Shown here: positions 46,364-57,989 of the stretch, one piece after another
Layout: each line of letters begins with the position of its first letter
How positions within the stretch are numbered: the stretch's first letter is position 1
Assembly (NCBI GenBank): GCA_028023455.1
Contig: JAQFVV010006197.1
Coordinates: 19,651,254-19,715,253 of the forward strand
DNA: 64,000 bases
Reading direction: 5' to 3'
Source of the DNA: Epiperipatus broadwayi
Lineage: Eukaryota; Onychophora; Udeonychophora; Euonychophora; Peripatidae
The notes under the pieces: generated by a model
The model's database searches: none
Told to the model about the DNA's origin: nothing
The model's input: the letters and a program-made list of their open reading frames with translations, nothing else
Position numbers and translations under genes: made by a program

Positions 46364-48430
46364 ACATAGAGGGCCGGCACTACCATTTAGGAAAACTAGG
46401 CAACTGTCTAGGTGCAAGCCATGAATAGTGCAAAACTTCAAGTTATGCGTTATTCATACTTTACTAAAATATTAAAATTAAATAGTAATTCTGAGAAATT
46501 TTCATGTAAATTTTTTTATGCATTTCCCTATTCCTATTCCTGATAATAAATAAAAATTTTATTGTGTTTATTATGTTTATTACAATTTATAATTTAATTA
46601 TATCTTATGTTCTGATATAATTTATTATTTTATTATAATTTGTATGGAAGTAAACTGTGCTAAGAGTGAGCCCAGATAGTCACCAAATATATATTTTTCA
46701 AGTTAATTTTAGTGCCCAAAATGAATTAACTGACTTTTTAAAAATACTTTTATAAAAGTATAATTTTTAGTTAACTATGGCTGATAAAAACGACTATCTG
46801 GAGCTCAGTGTTGCAAAAGAAAATCAGAAAAAGCCAAAGAACTAGCAAAGCAAGAGGATTTTTTTCTTGAAATATCTTTGCACAAAAGAAACAACTAATA
46901 AAAATGAACATGATAATAATTTTGCTGCAGTGATGTAAGATGCATGTTGTTTCTCTTATTAATGATCCAAGAACAGATGTGCAAAATAAAGAATATGAAA
47001 ATATCATAGATAAACGAATAAAAGATGCTATTATTCTTGTATTAAATTACAGTGATCTCTATTGATCGGTCTTCTCATTTTAATGATAATTTTCAACAAA
47101 TCTTAATATGAAATGAAACACAATAGAATATGTCATACCATTTCTCAAAAATTCATAAATAAGATTTTACTCTTTACACTATAAAAAAATACTGCTGAAC
47201 AGTGAAATAATATACTATCAATGATTAATATATTCAGTATTAAAGATTCATTTTTTTGTTTTTGCTATAACTTGTTCAGTAGAAAAACTAAATCAACTCT
47301 AAAAAAAATCAAGAGACAAAGACTGTAAAAATATTGGAGTAATCTTTTCTTCATATGAGCAGATTACTGCTTATTTGGAAAACTATCCCTTAGAAAAAAC
47401 TTCAGTTGTGACTATCACAGAAACAAAAATTGATAATTTTGATTAGCAAACAATCAGAGAAGAACAACAATACTGGAGTCAAATATTAGAACATTGGATT
47501 ACTTTAATAAGACTACATGGCATATGAAATCTTGCATATCCTGCATTTCATAGTATTAATGAAAAGTTATACCTGTCTACTAAATTTGTTGAATAAAGCT
47601 CTTTTCGATCCTGTATTAAAAGAGCATATATAGAGAGTCAAAAATCAAAAAATAAAGATCCGTTACTTAGAAAAAGATATTCAAAATGAGCTTATACAAA
47701 TCTTAAAAAAAGTTATAATAATAATATTTTATTCCTTGTAAAATCCCAAAATTCTATTCAGACATCTTGGATTGCACTCCAGACATTAGTCATGTCATTC
47801 CATCGGGCAATGAAATATCCAAACTGGAGGTAAAAGTAAGATCATTTTTAAGGATTTGATCATCTAGAGGAAACTACAGGTTCATTCTTAAAAAAAAAAA
47901 AAATTGAAGATCTATTGCAAATGGAATTACTGACTGAGTATCTCCATGGTCAATGATATAATAATGACAGTTATATGAAGGGCAAAGAAAATGATGGTCA
48001 AAAGAGAGTTAAATCTTCATGTCCTCATTTTTTTCTTGTAGTTTACAGTGTTTAAATTTGATGATCAATGGCACTTTCAGGTGTTGCTTAGATGTGGACA
48101 GTCATTTTAGTTTTTAAAAGATTTATAACTATTTCTCTGCATCTACCCATTATTTGCAAATAATTCATATTTAAGACTTGACTATTAAACCATTGAGTAA
48201 AACCAAGATTGGAGAGCAGTATCAAGACTTTAAAATCACTTGTCAGTAAATATGATGCATTCAAGCAAATTTTTGATGACCTAAGGTTAAATAATTCAAC
48301 TGAAAATATTTCACAACACACGAAACAAATGCTCCTGCTGATTCCAAATTATTAATTACAACTTTAAAATATTATATTAAAAGTAAAGATCATTATTAAA
48401 TAAAAAATTTCTCTTAACAAAAAAATAGAC
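46364..48430 (+). pseudogene. hAT transposon relic with DUF4371-type transposase
   Basis: The segment starts with GGGCCGGCACTACCATTTAG, a typical left end of hAT elements of the zinc-finger-MYM-like group. Translation over many stops and frameshifts gives the family's landmarks in order: SGAQCCKRKSEKAKELAKQE (about 46800), REQQYWSQILEHWITLI (47460), YSDILDCTPDISHVIP (about 47750-47800, around the first catalytic Asp), GFDHLEETTGSF (47855), SYMKGKENDGQKR (47970), SLQCLNLMINGTF (48045) and IYNYFSASTHYLQIIH with LTIKPLSKTKIGE (48115-48215). The family encodes cut-and-paste transposase. No right terminal repeat or C-terminal dimerisation block is visible, so the 3' side is lost. The minus-strand frame at 48088-48321 is accidental. 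Confidence 0.8.
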
Positions 48431-48539
48431 TAGACTTACATCAATAGCATAAAAAGATTTTATCAAAAAAGAAATCACCATTATTAAATTAAAGATAAAC
48501 ATTAGGACATATTTTTTTCAAATCTGTTAATAAAAAATT

Positions 48540-49240
48540 AAATGCAAATAAGTAAAATTCTAAGTTCAAATGGGGGGAAAAAAGGGAAGGGGGATTCAAG
48601 AAAGTTTAAAGCAAAACTGTACAGACCACAGATTAAGAAATTGATACACACACCCACACAAAACCTTTGAATAACAAAGAAGTTATGCATAGAAAGCTTA
48701 ATAATAATTTGATATTTGTCACAGATCAATCTAATGACTATATATTTAAAAAAAATGAAAAAAACTATTTTATTTGTAAAAGAGTATAAAACTTTGTGTG
48801 AGAAACAAAAGCAATAAAAAAGTGGTATATTATTGTAAAAAGCCTGGATATATATGATGAAAAGGTGACAAAAGTATATATAATAAAAAAATGGCAACAG
48901 TATGTGATTTATATGATAGAAAATATATAAGAGATTTGATTTGTATTATATGAAAAAAAAGTATGGTAAAAAAATTACTAACTCAATACTGAATATGAGA
49001 TAGTAAAAGTTATAATTAATATAAAGTCTGGCGAAAGAGACAGAATAAGTTGCATATGAATACTTTGAAAATGAAATTAATTAAATTACACATGAATTCT
49101 TAAAAGTTACATATTTAAAAATTTCGTTGATATTTGTAATGTAATCTAAGACTCAGAAAATTCGAATATATGTATAATTGAAATAAAGATTATTATTGAG
49201 AGGTATATACAAAAGAGATTATTGCAGGAAAAAATAAATA
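48540..49240. other. A-rich stretch, possible upstream part of next LINE relic
   Basis: Purine-rich with GGGGGGAAAAAAGGGAAGGG near 48571. Translation hints at Lys-rich LINE-like sequence but nothing specific enough to call. Confidence 0.3.
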
Positions 49241-49870
49241 TTAAAATAATATTCAATACATTTTCTCAAAAAGATAATGAAGATTAATAAACATAAATTA
49301 GAAGTTAACTTCAATTATCTTGGTCAGATTACTAATACATATGGAAACATAATCGATGAAATTAATCATAGAATCAAACTTGGAATAGTTTTGGTAGACA
49401 TAATTTAATCTTAAAAAGAACGATGCATATATCTTTGAAAATAACATTTTAAATTCTAAAAATTGAACACTAAACAAAAAAGCAATGCAGAGAGTTTAGA
49501 TTATTCTGTGATACATGGAGAGATGTGTGTCAGGAATAACAAAAAAAATGATCAAAAACAAAATGCTTAGATGAGAAAACAAACAAATATCACTGATATT
49601 ATTGGAAAAAATTAAAAGACTAAATAAAGCTGAGCTGGGCACATTGCTAGAAGAAATGATAATAGATAATCAATTGAAGTCTTAAACTAGATGCCAAATA
49701 ACTGTAAATTATCTAGAAAAAGACCACATGTGAGAAGGATGAATAAAAAAAGGAAATTTTCTGGTGTGATATTGAGATGAGAAGCTATAGATCAAAGAAC
49801 TTCACTCTATAATGAATTAATAACGGCTGAAAATAATGGCGGAGGTTTGTTACATTGGCCTTAAAAAACA
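49240..49870 (+). pseudogene. LINE-C reverse transcriptase C-terminal relic
   Basis: The plus strand encodes in order EVNFNYLGQITNTYGNIIDE (about 49300-49360, the F-x-Y-L-G-x-x-I box after the RT palm), INHRIKLG, then AGHIARRNDNR and SIEVLN-x-MPNNCKLSRKRPH (about 49635-49730), RRMNKKRKFSGV and AIDQRTSLYNEL. The G-H-I-A-R ... R-S-x-x-R-P-x-x-R-W series is a hallmark of the C-terminus of a widespread LINE group that uses an APE endonuclease. Here the Trp of the final R-W is replaced by Arg-Met and stops split the frame. No 5' part is recognisable. Confidence 0.75.
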
Positions 49871-50789
49871 TTTAATGAATATTAAGAAAAAAACTATCAA
49901 CTGATGACGATTAGAAAATATATATTAATTAAGAATAGGAAAGAACGTAATCTAGGCTGATAATTTTCCCTCGCTTTGTTTAACATCTGTTTAATAAATA
50001 AAATGTTAAGGGAGGTGTGTGTGTGTGAAGGGGATAAAGTTTAAACATAATTATAAAAATGAATCCTAAACTTGCACATATGTACACAGATATATATATT
50101 TTTATAATCACGAAAAATGTAATATATTGTATTTTAGAGATTATTAATTTATTATTCTGGTACATAAGTATAATTTAGAAAGGGTAAAAATTGCCTTCTT
50201 AAATTTCACATATTTCTTAGAGCAGAGAAATTCTACTTTAATTGCTGTTAGTTGAAACAAACATTTCAAAACCATAGTTTAAACATTTTCACTCAATTTA
50301 AAAACCAGGCTACATTTATTTTAAAAAGAATCTCTCAGCAGATGGAATCCATGTGATCTACTTGGTCAGTAATAACTAATAAAAGATGGAGGTCAAGGGT
50401 CAGAGGAATGCAAAGAAGAAAGCAAATGTTCCCACCGCTTAACTTTGGCATAATTTGAGATAAAACAGCAATTATAATAATTACTTAATATAATTTATTA
50501 TTTGTTTTTTTAAATTGATTATTTGTTTTTTGAAATTCTTAGCATTATTAATATATTCCTTAATAGATATATTAGAATAAGAAAGGTATGTGTGGATGTA
50601 AAAAAATATTAATCAATCTAGAAGGGGAAAATACATGTAAATGATAGATCTGGAAGAGTAATACATAATGTTCTTTTTTTTCCATGTGCCTGAACTTCCA
50701 ATCATTAGCATATTTCCCATCTATAAATATTTTAAAGCCATAGTTTAAATGAGTATATTCAGTTTAAAATGGAGCATTGACATCATTTT

Positions 50790-51150
50790 CAAATATCACT
50801 CTTCAAGTTTAAACCACTCTCTCTCTCTGATCACTAGTCTTTCCTCTTCACATCATACAACTAGAAATCATCATTATTTTACTCTTCTATTTCACATGTG
50901 ATCTGTTTCTAGATCTTTTACGATCTTCTGGGATCCAATTTAAAACTTTATCCATCTATTTATTCTAGCAATATGGCCAACGCAGCTCCATTTTAGTTTC
51001 TTAATTTATTTAATGTTATCAATAATACTTATTTGTTCTCACCCAAATATGTCATTTTCAATCCCTTTTTGTTATAATATATATATATATATCTCCATAT
51101 TTCGTTGAGAAGTCTTTACATTGCTCAGATCCATGAATAAGAAAAATCTT
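50790..51150 (-). pseudogene. LINE-C C-terminal relic, opposite strand
   Basis: On the minus strand, across frames, KKLKWSCVGHIARI, then RWIKVLNWIPEDRKRSRNRS and HVK (about 51005-50880) give the same G-H-I-A-R ... R-S-R-x-R series as the relic at 49240-49870. It keeps the Trp residues that the other copy lost (KVLNWIPED). An upstream piece with YLGEN lies near 51050. A TA repeat (51079-51092) interrupts it. It is a separate, independently decayed insertion. Confidence 0.7.
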
Positions 51151-51175
51151 TTTAAAATACCATACTGTATTTCCT

Positions 51176-51306
51176 TTTAATATTACTTCTATTAAAACAG
51201 GCAAGTGGCACTATTGTATGGAGAGTTTTTCCTGTTTTAATAACAGTTATGTGCTAGCATAAGACATAGTGATCATGTGATGTTTAGTGGTTTAATATTA
51301 CTTCTA
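51176..51306 (+). mobile_element. Hammerhead element fragment with 16 bp target duplication
   Basis: TTTAATATTACTTCTA occurs at 51176-51191 and again at 51291-51306. Between them about 100 bases match the post-ribozyme piece of the 45.3 kb element, from AAGTGGCACTATTGTATGG to GTGATGTTTAGTGG. This copy has neither ribozyme nor tRNA-like module. The perfect duplication shows that the family inserts as a retroelement and that GTGGTTTA is a real element end. Confidence 0.8.
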
Positions 51307-51309
51307 CTA

Positions 51310-52980
51310 ATGTTTCTATCTGTATTAATAATCAACCAAGATATTTGTAATTGCTAAATTTCTATTAAAAAGATAGTAGTAGTATTTAAGGATCAGAAAA
51401 GATTAATAAATTAGTTTTAGAGATGAATAGAAAAATAATACATATTGTAGATATCTGACAGACAAGATGGATGGGTTGGAAATAAGAAATATTGTATACA
51501 TATTGATTAATATGATAATAAAAACAGATGTAACAGGATAGATGCTGTCTTATAATAAAGACAAGTGAGTAATTGGACAATTCAGTTTTATAACTAAGTG
51601 ATAATAAATTTGATCCTATAAGGATATTATTTAAGAATGTCTATCAACTTTATAAAATAAGTAAGAGTTAGAACATCAAAGTGCTCTTTGTAGAAGTCAG
51701 TGAAGAATAAGATATTATCTTTTGAATTGAAAATTTATCATACAAGACTCACAATTCTGATTCAGAGCTTCATCATCATACAACATTTAATATTTCAGCC
51801 TAAATTATCTAGAGGGTGTGTCAGTGCTATAAGTATTATGTTCATTAATAGAACAGCATAAACATTTAGACTTTCTTCAGAAAAAAATATATTGTGAAAA
51901 TTAAAAAAAAAATATACAATTGTCCCAATAAGATTTTTAAAAATCTCCGATTTGGAGGAATTTTCAATAGCTTCACTTGTCTCCAATCACATATTTTGCT
52001 CATAGCATTTGAAGAATATCAAATCAATGGTACAAAGCACCTTCAGAATATCAAGAATGTGTGATGAAAACAGAACAAAAATGGCATACTTGGTGTAATC
52101 CCACAAAGTGACAGAATATTGCATGTCATATGTAACATAAAACTAAGTCATTACAATATTAATAGAACAAATTTTTTCTAGTGCTGAGCTGTTCATTTGT
52201 TATGTGCTGCATAATTTAGTGCAACAATAAAGTAATGAACTCTGAATTAAGCATTCCTGCACTAATTTCTAATTGAGTAATGTAAATAAACATGCTTAAC
52301 CTACCATTAAGAAACTCAAATGTCACATGATCTCCTCCTGAACAACTAACCATACTGGTCTGTTCATATGGTATTAAAAAATCTTTCATGTCTAAAATAG
52401 TATAAGATTTGTATTTATTTTAAACAATAAATGCAGGATGTTTAAACAATTAGAGTTTATAATTTTATTTATTAAAAATTAAACACTAAAATATCTATCA
52501 CTATAATAATTCCAAAAATTTTAAGCTTGAAGTCTTAAAAACAAAATACAGACATTTTATATTCCATTACTACATATCAAGAAATGTGGAATTCCATTCA
52601 TATATTTTAGGAAAATATATATTGGAAAGTTCTAATTTATACAAATAGCTATGTATTATTGGTTTCATACTCTTGACAAAAATTTGATTAATAGTCCACA
52701 TTCTTTTTTAATATATAAGAATTGGCAAAGATTATTCTTTTTTCGATACAACAACTATTTTCAAATTGATTACTCAAACAATAAATGTTATGCCTAATTA
52801 TATAATCAATTTTAAAACATTTACTGCTTATTGTTTGCATTACTGAGTTTGTCTTGAAAAATTGTAAAACAATTTTTATTGTGGAGAGTAGATTCTGACA
52901 TATGAAAAAAAGACAAATGACAGAAAATCCTATTTGCCAATATAACCAATTCTTTCCCATTGATATCATTTTCATAATTA
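51310..52980. other. AT-rich stretch, nothing recognised
   Basis: A slightly GC-richer patch at 52000-52370 carries no recognisable motif. Otherwise plain AT-rich DNA. Confidence 0.4.
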
Positions 52981-52999
52981 CTATACTCTTTTTATATAT

Positions 53000-53640
53000 A
53001 TTTATTACTCTTTATTTTCATTCTAATAACTGCTATTCTGTTATTACTAATGTAGTTACAACATAAGCCCACATTTCCTTTACATTCAGTAATTTCATCT
53101 TTATGTTCATCCTTTTTCTCATACGATTTATATTAATCACTTTAAGCATCATACATTTCAAAAATAAATTTTCTACATTATTTCCTCTCAACTCTATATA
53201 AATCACACCTACAATCAAAATTTGTATTTCATATCTTTCTCCTTTCCTTGGAACAAAGCTTCACCCATTACCACATATTCCAAAAATAGCCATAGTATAT
53301 TAATTTTGCCCATCTTAAATTACAATTATCACATATCTATCCCATTTGTCTTAACTTGTGTATCTTTTCTTGCCCTCAATAATAATTAAGCTTCTAATGT
53401 TTTCATATTTATATCTTTTATATATTTTTTAAACTTCTATATGTGTCTATATTTCTTATTTATATATTTCTTTAACCAATTTATCTATTTTTCCCATCTC
53501 TCACAAATACAAATATGGAATATATTCTCTAAATATAGCAAACCCAATTTCTCTATGAACTAAATATTACACACTGTTAAACTCTTCTATCACTTGCTTC
53601 TATATTTTTTTGTCTTTCTATTCCCCAATAATTGGAATAA
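53000..53640 (-). pseudogene. Possible LINE relic, heavily decayed
   Basis: The strand bias (pyrimidine-rich plus strand, Lys/Arg-rich minus-strand translation) is like the LINE-A copies. A 61-codon minus frame (53218-53033) reads NNVENLFLKCMMLKV, which resembles the H-L-F-L-K-C part of a LINE zinc knuckle. Upstream on the minus strand are further short basic frames. No catalytic RT motif is visible, so the call is weak. Confidence 0.3.
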
Positions 53641-53644
53641 CTCC

Positions 53645-54345
53645 AATCATTTGTGATTGGCTATTAATGATGATGATGATATTAATGAAATGCATATAAA
53701 AAAACTGCAAATAAAAAAATATTTTTATTTTCAACTTTCTCATCTTTCTCATTTATATTTAGACATTAATCTGCAGTATGATTTTTTTATCTATCCTGAT
53801 GTAATATATACTTATTATTTCTGTATATTTACTAGTGACATGCAGGTTATATATAACTATAACATATTTCATTGAATCACTGCTTCAAAAAGAAATTTCC
53901 AACTAAAACAGAAGGACTCAAGGTAATTATTTTCATCTTAATAAATGAGAAAATAATCAACAAACTCTTATGTAAATAAAGTGACAAAAACTAAGAGTAC
54001 AAATTTACAAAAAAAAAATCACATAAAAACTGACTCATTGCTGAGCATAATTCATTATGAACAAATTTTTAATTTCAACTATTAGAACAAAACACACAAA
54101 AAAATACTTATGTTTTAAAGAGTTAATAAACTGCATAATTTATAAAAGTGAAACAATTCAAAAAATATTGCTAAACTTTCATTACCACTTATTTGAAAAT
54201 ATAATAAAAAAGATATTTATCACTTTGTTAAAATGATTCATTTTATAACTGTTTTATCTGAAAACCAAATTTCTATAAACAAAATTAGGAAAAACAAAAC
54301 AAAATAATGTTTAACTGTTACTTTAATTCTTCATAACTTATCTTG
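53645..54345. other. AT-rich stretch, nothing recognised
   Basis: No coding or repeat structure found. Confidence 0.4.
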
Positions 54346-54553
54346 TTTAGGTACTTGTGAGTTTTCAGGTGAACCAAAATGGCAGCCCATATTTTTGATA
54401 AATCTGTAGTTCCGGGGGCCCCCAAAAGTGCCTGCTAGGAAATGTCATAGCAATAAATACATTTTATTTTTTATTACTGTTATCTTAAAGAAAGAAATCA
54501 TAGTGGAAAAATTAATTACAATATTTATATATTATTCTCTTTGGGGGAGGGGG

Positions 54554-55817
54554 TGTAAATTATGCTTCAAAGCAAAACTTTATTGAGCAACAAACAAAGT
54601 TACATCAATAAGATACAAATAATATAGTCAGCATTGATTTGCAATTCAAATGTGTACATAGGTATGCAAGATTATAGATCGATTATCTTTCAAAAACCCT
54701 CAAAATTTTATTCATACCACAATAATAAGGATGAGTGAATAAGTTCACACAAATAACAATGTATACAATTGGGCAGTGGCTCAATAAAGTCCAACCACCT
54801 TTCACAATAAATTAGGTGTTACAGGTATATTAACTTTGTTCAAAGGACAGTCAATCAAGGGGATGCTTCATCCATTCAAGGCAAAATCTATGCGGAAGAA
54901 ACAATTCTCAACTTGACTGGCAGGCCCCCAACTCTCCCCTCTGACCCCATCCATGCACAGACCAGCCAGAACTCCATTTAGTAAGAACCCAGACCCACTC
55001 CTATGGATGAGGTTAATCCACATCACCCCCTGTAAGTGGGTTTGATTTATCTGGGTGTTCCATTGGTTCAGCCATTCCTGAACACTAACCAAGTCAAAGA
55101 GGGCTGCAAAAACCATGCCTGGTCATACCCTTCCTGGGTGTGATGATGATTGCTGTCCACCCCTACAGATTAACGAACCTCTCATGACCATTGCCTCCAC
55201 CCCAGAGATTGAGGACTCAAGCAAAAACCTACAATTGCCAATTCAACTATCCAAATGGGCAGGGACCAACTTGGTCTGCACAGCCAAAGATGTACTGTTA
55301 ACCAAGAAAACATGAAAACTAAAAATGAAAAAGAACACAAGTCAACACTGTTCACTAGCAGTCCACCAGGGGGTGCAGCAGCCCAACAAGACCAAGCCAG
55401 TGTGGGAACAGTAACTCTCAACCTGTCCAGTAGGTCTGGACATCCCTTTCTTGGGTGTGGCAATGATCGCCACCTGCTCCTACACATGACCAGCCCCCCA
55501 TGACTGCCACTGCTCTGAGGAAGATGAGTTGAGTGAAGACCCGTGCTCTTGATGCAACAATGCTGGTATGGGTCAGTCCAAGTAGGCTGGGACCACATTC
55601 AATCTACCTGCCCATCTAAACTGAGGACTACACTGCATTACATGGGTAATCAATTATATTAAATCACTAAAGTATGATTCACCTGTGCAGGGACCATATT
55701 ATGTCACCTGCAGCAGTGGGCCATAGAGGCTACAATGATATATTGACATTCTACAACTGGGCGGTGGCTCAAAACAATTCAATCACCTTATACAATAGAT
55801 TAGGTATTACAGGTATC
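54554..55817 (-). repeat. GC-rich unclassified repeat with LTR-like end
   Basis: This is the most GC-rich block in the window. A segment of about 65 bases (54755-54828) recurs in the same orientation at 55752-55816, sharing GGGC-A/G-GTGGCTCAA and TTAGGT-x-TTACAGGTAT. On the minus strand, 54823-54554 starts TGTAACACC, has a polyadenylation-like AATAAAG near its end and closes TTTACA, which looks like an LTR. However, the second copy matches only over 65 bases, so an LTR pair is not established. Internally, the piece at 55120-55160 recurs diverged at 55432-55475 (CTTGGGTGTG / CCTGGGTGTG). The minus frames of 82 and 138 codons show no known domain. Confidence 0.45.
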
Positions 55818-55849
55818 TAAAAAAATACATTCTGAATACAAACATAAAA

Positions 55850-56530
55850 AAAACACCAAAAAAAAAAAGGACATGAATAATAATTAACCACTTCAGTGTT
55901 TCTGTCTAGGCCCATAACTTTCTATAAATCCATTTTTTATCTCTAAATCATTGTTTTTAATCTTCTAATTCATTTTGTCACAATTCTAAGTCAATTTGAA
56001 TCTTTTTTGAAATTTTTTTATTTTTGTAGCATCCCAATTGCACCGGGAGTGCCCAATAACTTTTGATCTAATCATCATAAATTTCTAATTTTTATGCAAG
56101 GAGGTATCTTAACTCATAATCCATAATGTTTAATTTGAGATTAAATTAATATTTAAAATAATTTTCTTTCCTGCAAAGTTTTGCCACATTCGGCCACTTC
56201 CGGCTTGACACCATGATATCGTTACTTTTTCTTTATGAACATTTTAACATTTGAAAAACATTTTCCCATGGTTTTTGACTAATCTTTGCATATGGCATGT
56301 TGAAAGGAGTTAAGTTTGAATTGTCAGGAATGTCATTGTTGAGCATTTTTTCTTCACTTTTATTTCACAGGTATTAATTTTCTAATCGTTTTAAATTAGT
56401 TTCATCATCAAAATTAGGATTTTTGTTATTATTTCCTATTTTGAGTTATTAGATTACATTTTAAATTCATTTTCTTAGTTTTAATCTTGTTTTAATGATT
56501 CTCATAATTACTTATATTAGCTTTTGCTTG
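55850..56530. other. AT-rich stretch inside inverted-terminus block
   Basis: Mixed AT-rich DNA with a small GC-richer patch (56030-56060 and 56180-56215). No motif recognised. Confidence 0.35.
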
Positions 56531-56531
56531 A

Positions 56532-57285
56532 TTAACTCTTTCCCCGCCTCTTACGAGGCTCCTCGTCGACATCTGACATCACTCTAACTCAGCCAGTTTT
56601 TATACGAAAATATTCGTTAAACACGTATTGAATTCGTTTTTAAAAGTTCTGTAAGATGGTGCCATCTTCCGATTTATTTTACAAGTAAAAAATAAAAAAA
56701 AACGCATTTAAACCTAAACAAAGAAGGAACATTATTTGTGATTGGTTCTTAGCATGCTCTCAGCCGAAAAAGACATTCTGATTGGCTGGAAAGAACAAAG
56801 AAACTGCCTGATCAAAGAAAATAAAGAAAAACGCTGAGATTTTCATTTCGAATACGATTTAAATTATTATAAAATTATATTTATGGAAATTAAAAATTAT
56901 TTTCAGAGAGAATAATAAAAAAACAAAATTATTTTCGAAAAATATTGAAGATTTTAGTAAAAATATTGAAGATGTAGTAAAAAGAAATATTTACTTTTCT
57001 ATAACGTAAAAGTCGATCTTTTTGTTTATATTATAGCTTTTATGTTGCCGATATTGAATATTTTAGAATAAATAAATAGCAATTTATTTTTGAAAGAACT
57101 TTCGTTCTCTTCATAACCTGAAAAATTAATAATATACTTTTTATAAACGTATCTGAGTTGAATTTAATATTATAGGCGAATATGTTTTAACAATAGGCTT
57201 TGTCTTCAGTTTGTGAGTTGGCCAATTAAAAGATTTGATTTTTATCTGATACAACCAATAATAAAATTAGCGGTTAAAAGGTTAA
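56532..57285. mobile_element. Possible non-autonomous piggyBac-type element
   Basis: The left end is TTAACTCTTTCCCCGCC and the complement of the right end is TTAACCTTTTAACCGC. Both start with TTAA, the piggyBac target site, and have a CCGC block at the same distance. The 750-base interior has no transposase. The inverted match beyond the first 16 bases is poor, so the pairing may be chance. Confidence 0.4.
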
Positions 57286-57299
57286 TGGTGGTCATTTGC

Positions 57300-57910
57300 A
57301 TAGAATAAAATGATTGATAAATTGAGTTATTTTGACTTAAAACCGATTTAAAATTTATTGAAAAGGTGTAAAAGGTTAAAACAAGTAATCACTTATGTTT
57401 TATCATGCATCTTCTTACCAACTCCCCATCTTGAATATGTAAATCCTTCCATCCTTGTGGAGCCAGTGAACTGCTCTTACTAGCAACAGGAAGTGGACTC
57501 TAGGGGAATTAATTTATTAACAAAAAAATGGAAAAAAAATTATAAATACAATATTTACACTTTATATATGTTGCAGCATGAAATTATATCATGATGACTA
57601 TTAATGCACTTTTTGGGAGGGTAGGAGCCTGTACCTTTGAAAATAGTCCACTGCATCATGTTCTATGACAAGAAGGTTCCAAATTTTTATCATTATGTTA
57701 ATTTACCACTCCCCCCACTGAAGAAAAAAAATACGCTAAATTAAACCAAAGTACGACAATGTTAAAAGCATCTCATTGCTTTCCACATTATAAGTAAAAA
57801 AAAAAAAAATGAAATAAAACTTCATAATGAAATTTATTTCTTTTTTAAAATTTAACAATTGATTTATTAATTTTGTTTTAATTTAACAACTAACCCATTT
57901 TCGATAGATT
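57300..57910. other. AT-rich stretch inside inverted-terminus block
   Basis: A GC-richer piece at 57415-57510 and another at 57615-57730. Nothing recognised. Confidence 0.35.
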
Positions 57911-57989
57911 ATAAATCCCCAAAACTGTACATTTATCAAAAATATGGGGTGCCATCTTGGTTTACTTGAAAACTCACAAGCACCATTAT

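Larger units (their letters stand above)
54350..57984. mobile_element. 3.6 kb block bounded by ~68 bp inverted termini
   Basis: The left end (54350-54417) begins GGTACTTGTGAGTTTTCAGG. The complement of the right end (57984-57916) begins GGTGCTTGTGAGTTTTCAAG. The match goes on through ATGGC and CCCATATTTTTGATAAAT with about ten mismatches. Long inverted termini suggest a DNA transposon or two MITE-like pieces in opposite orientation. No transposase is recognisable inside. The interior holds a GC-rich repeat block (54554-55817) and a possible piggyBac-type element (56532-57285), which would be later insertions. No clear target duplication is visible. Confidence 0.5.

Noticed and set aside
48538-48897. 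119-codon minus-strand frame with Phe/Ile-rich sequence
   Set aside because: It resembles a membrane protein only because poly-A/purine-rich DNA reads as Phe/Leu/Ile on the other strand; no start context, motif or neighbour supports it.
55182-55598. 138-codon minus-strand open frame in the GC-rich block
   Set aside because: No recognisable domain, many Trp/Cys residues of the kind seen in random GC-rich frames, and it overlaps diverged internal repeats.
54554-55811. Complete LTR retrotransposon
   Set aside because: Only the last ~65 bases of the presumed LTR are repeated, similarity runs a few bases past the expected boundary, and there is no gag/pol sequence between.
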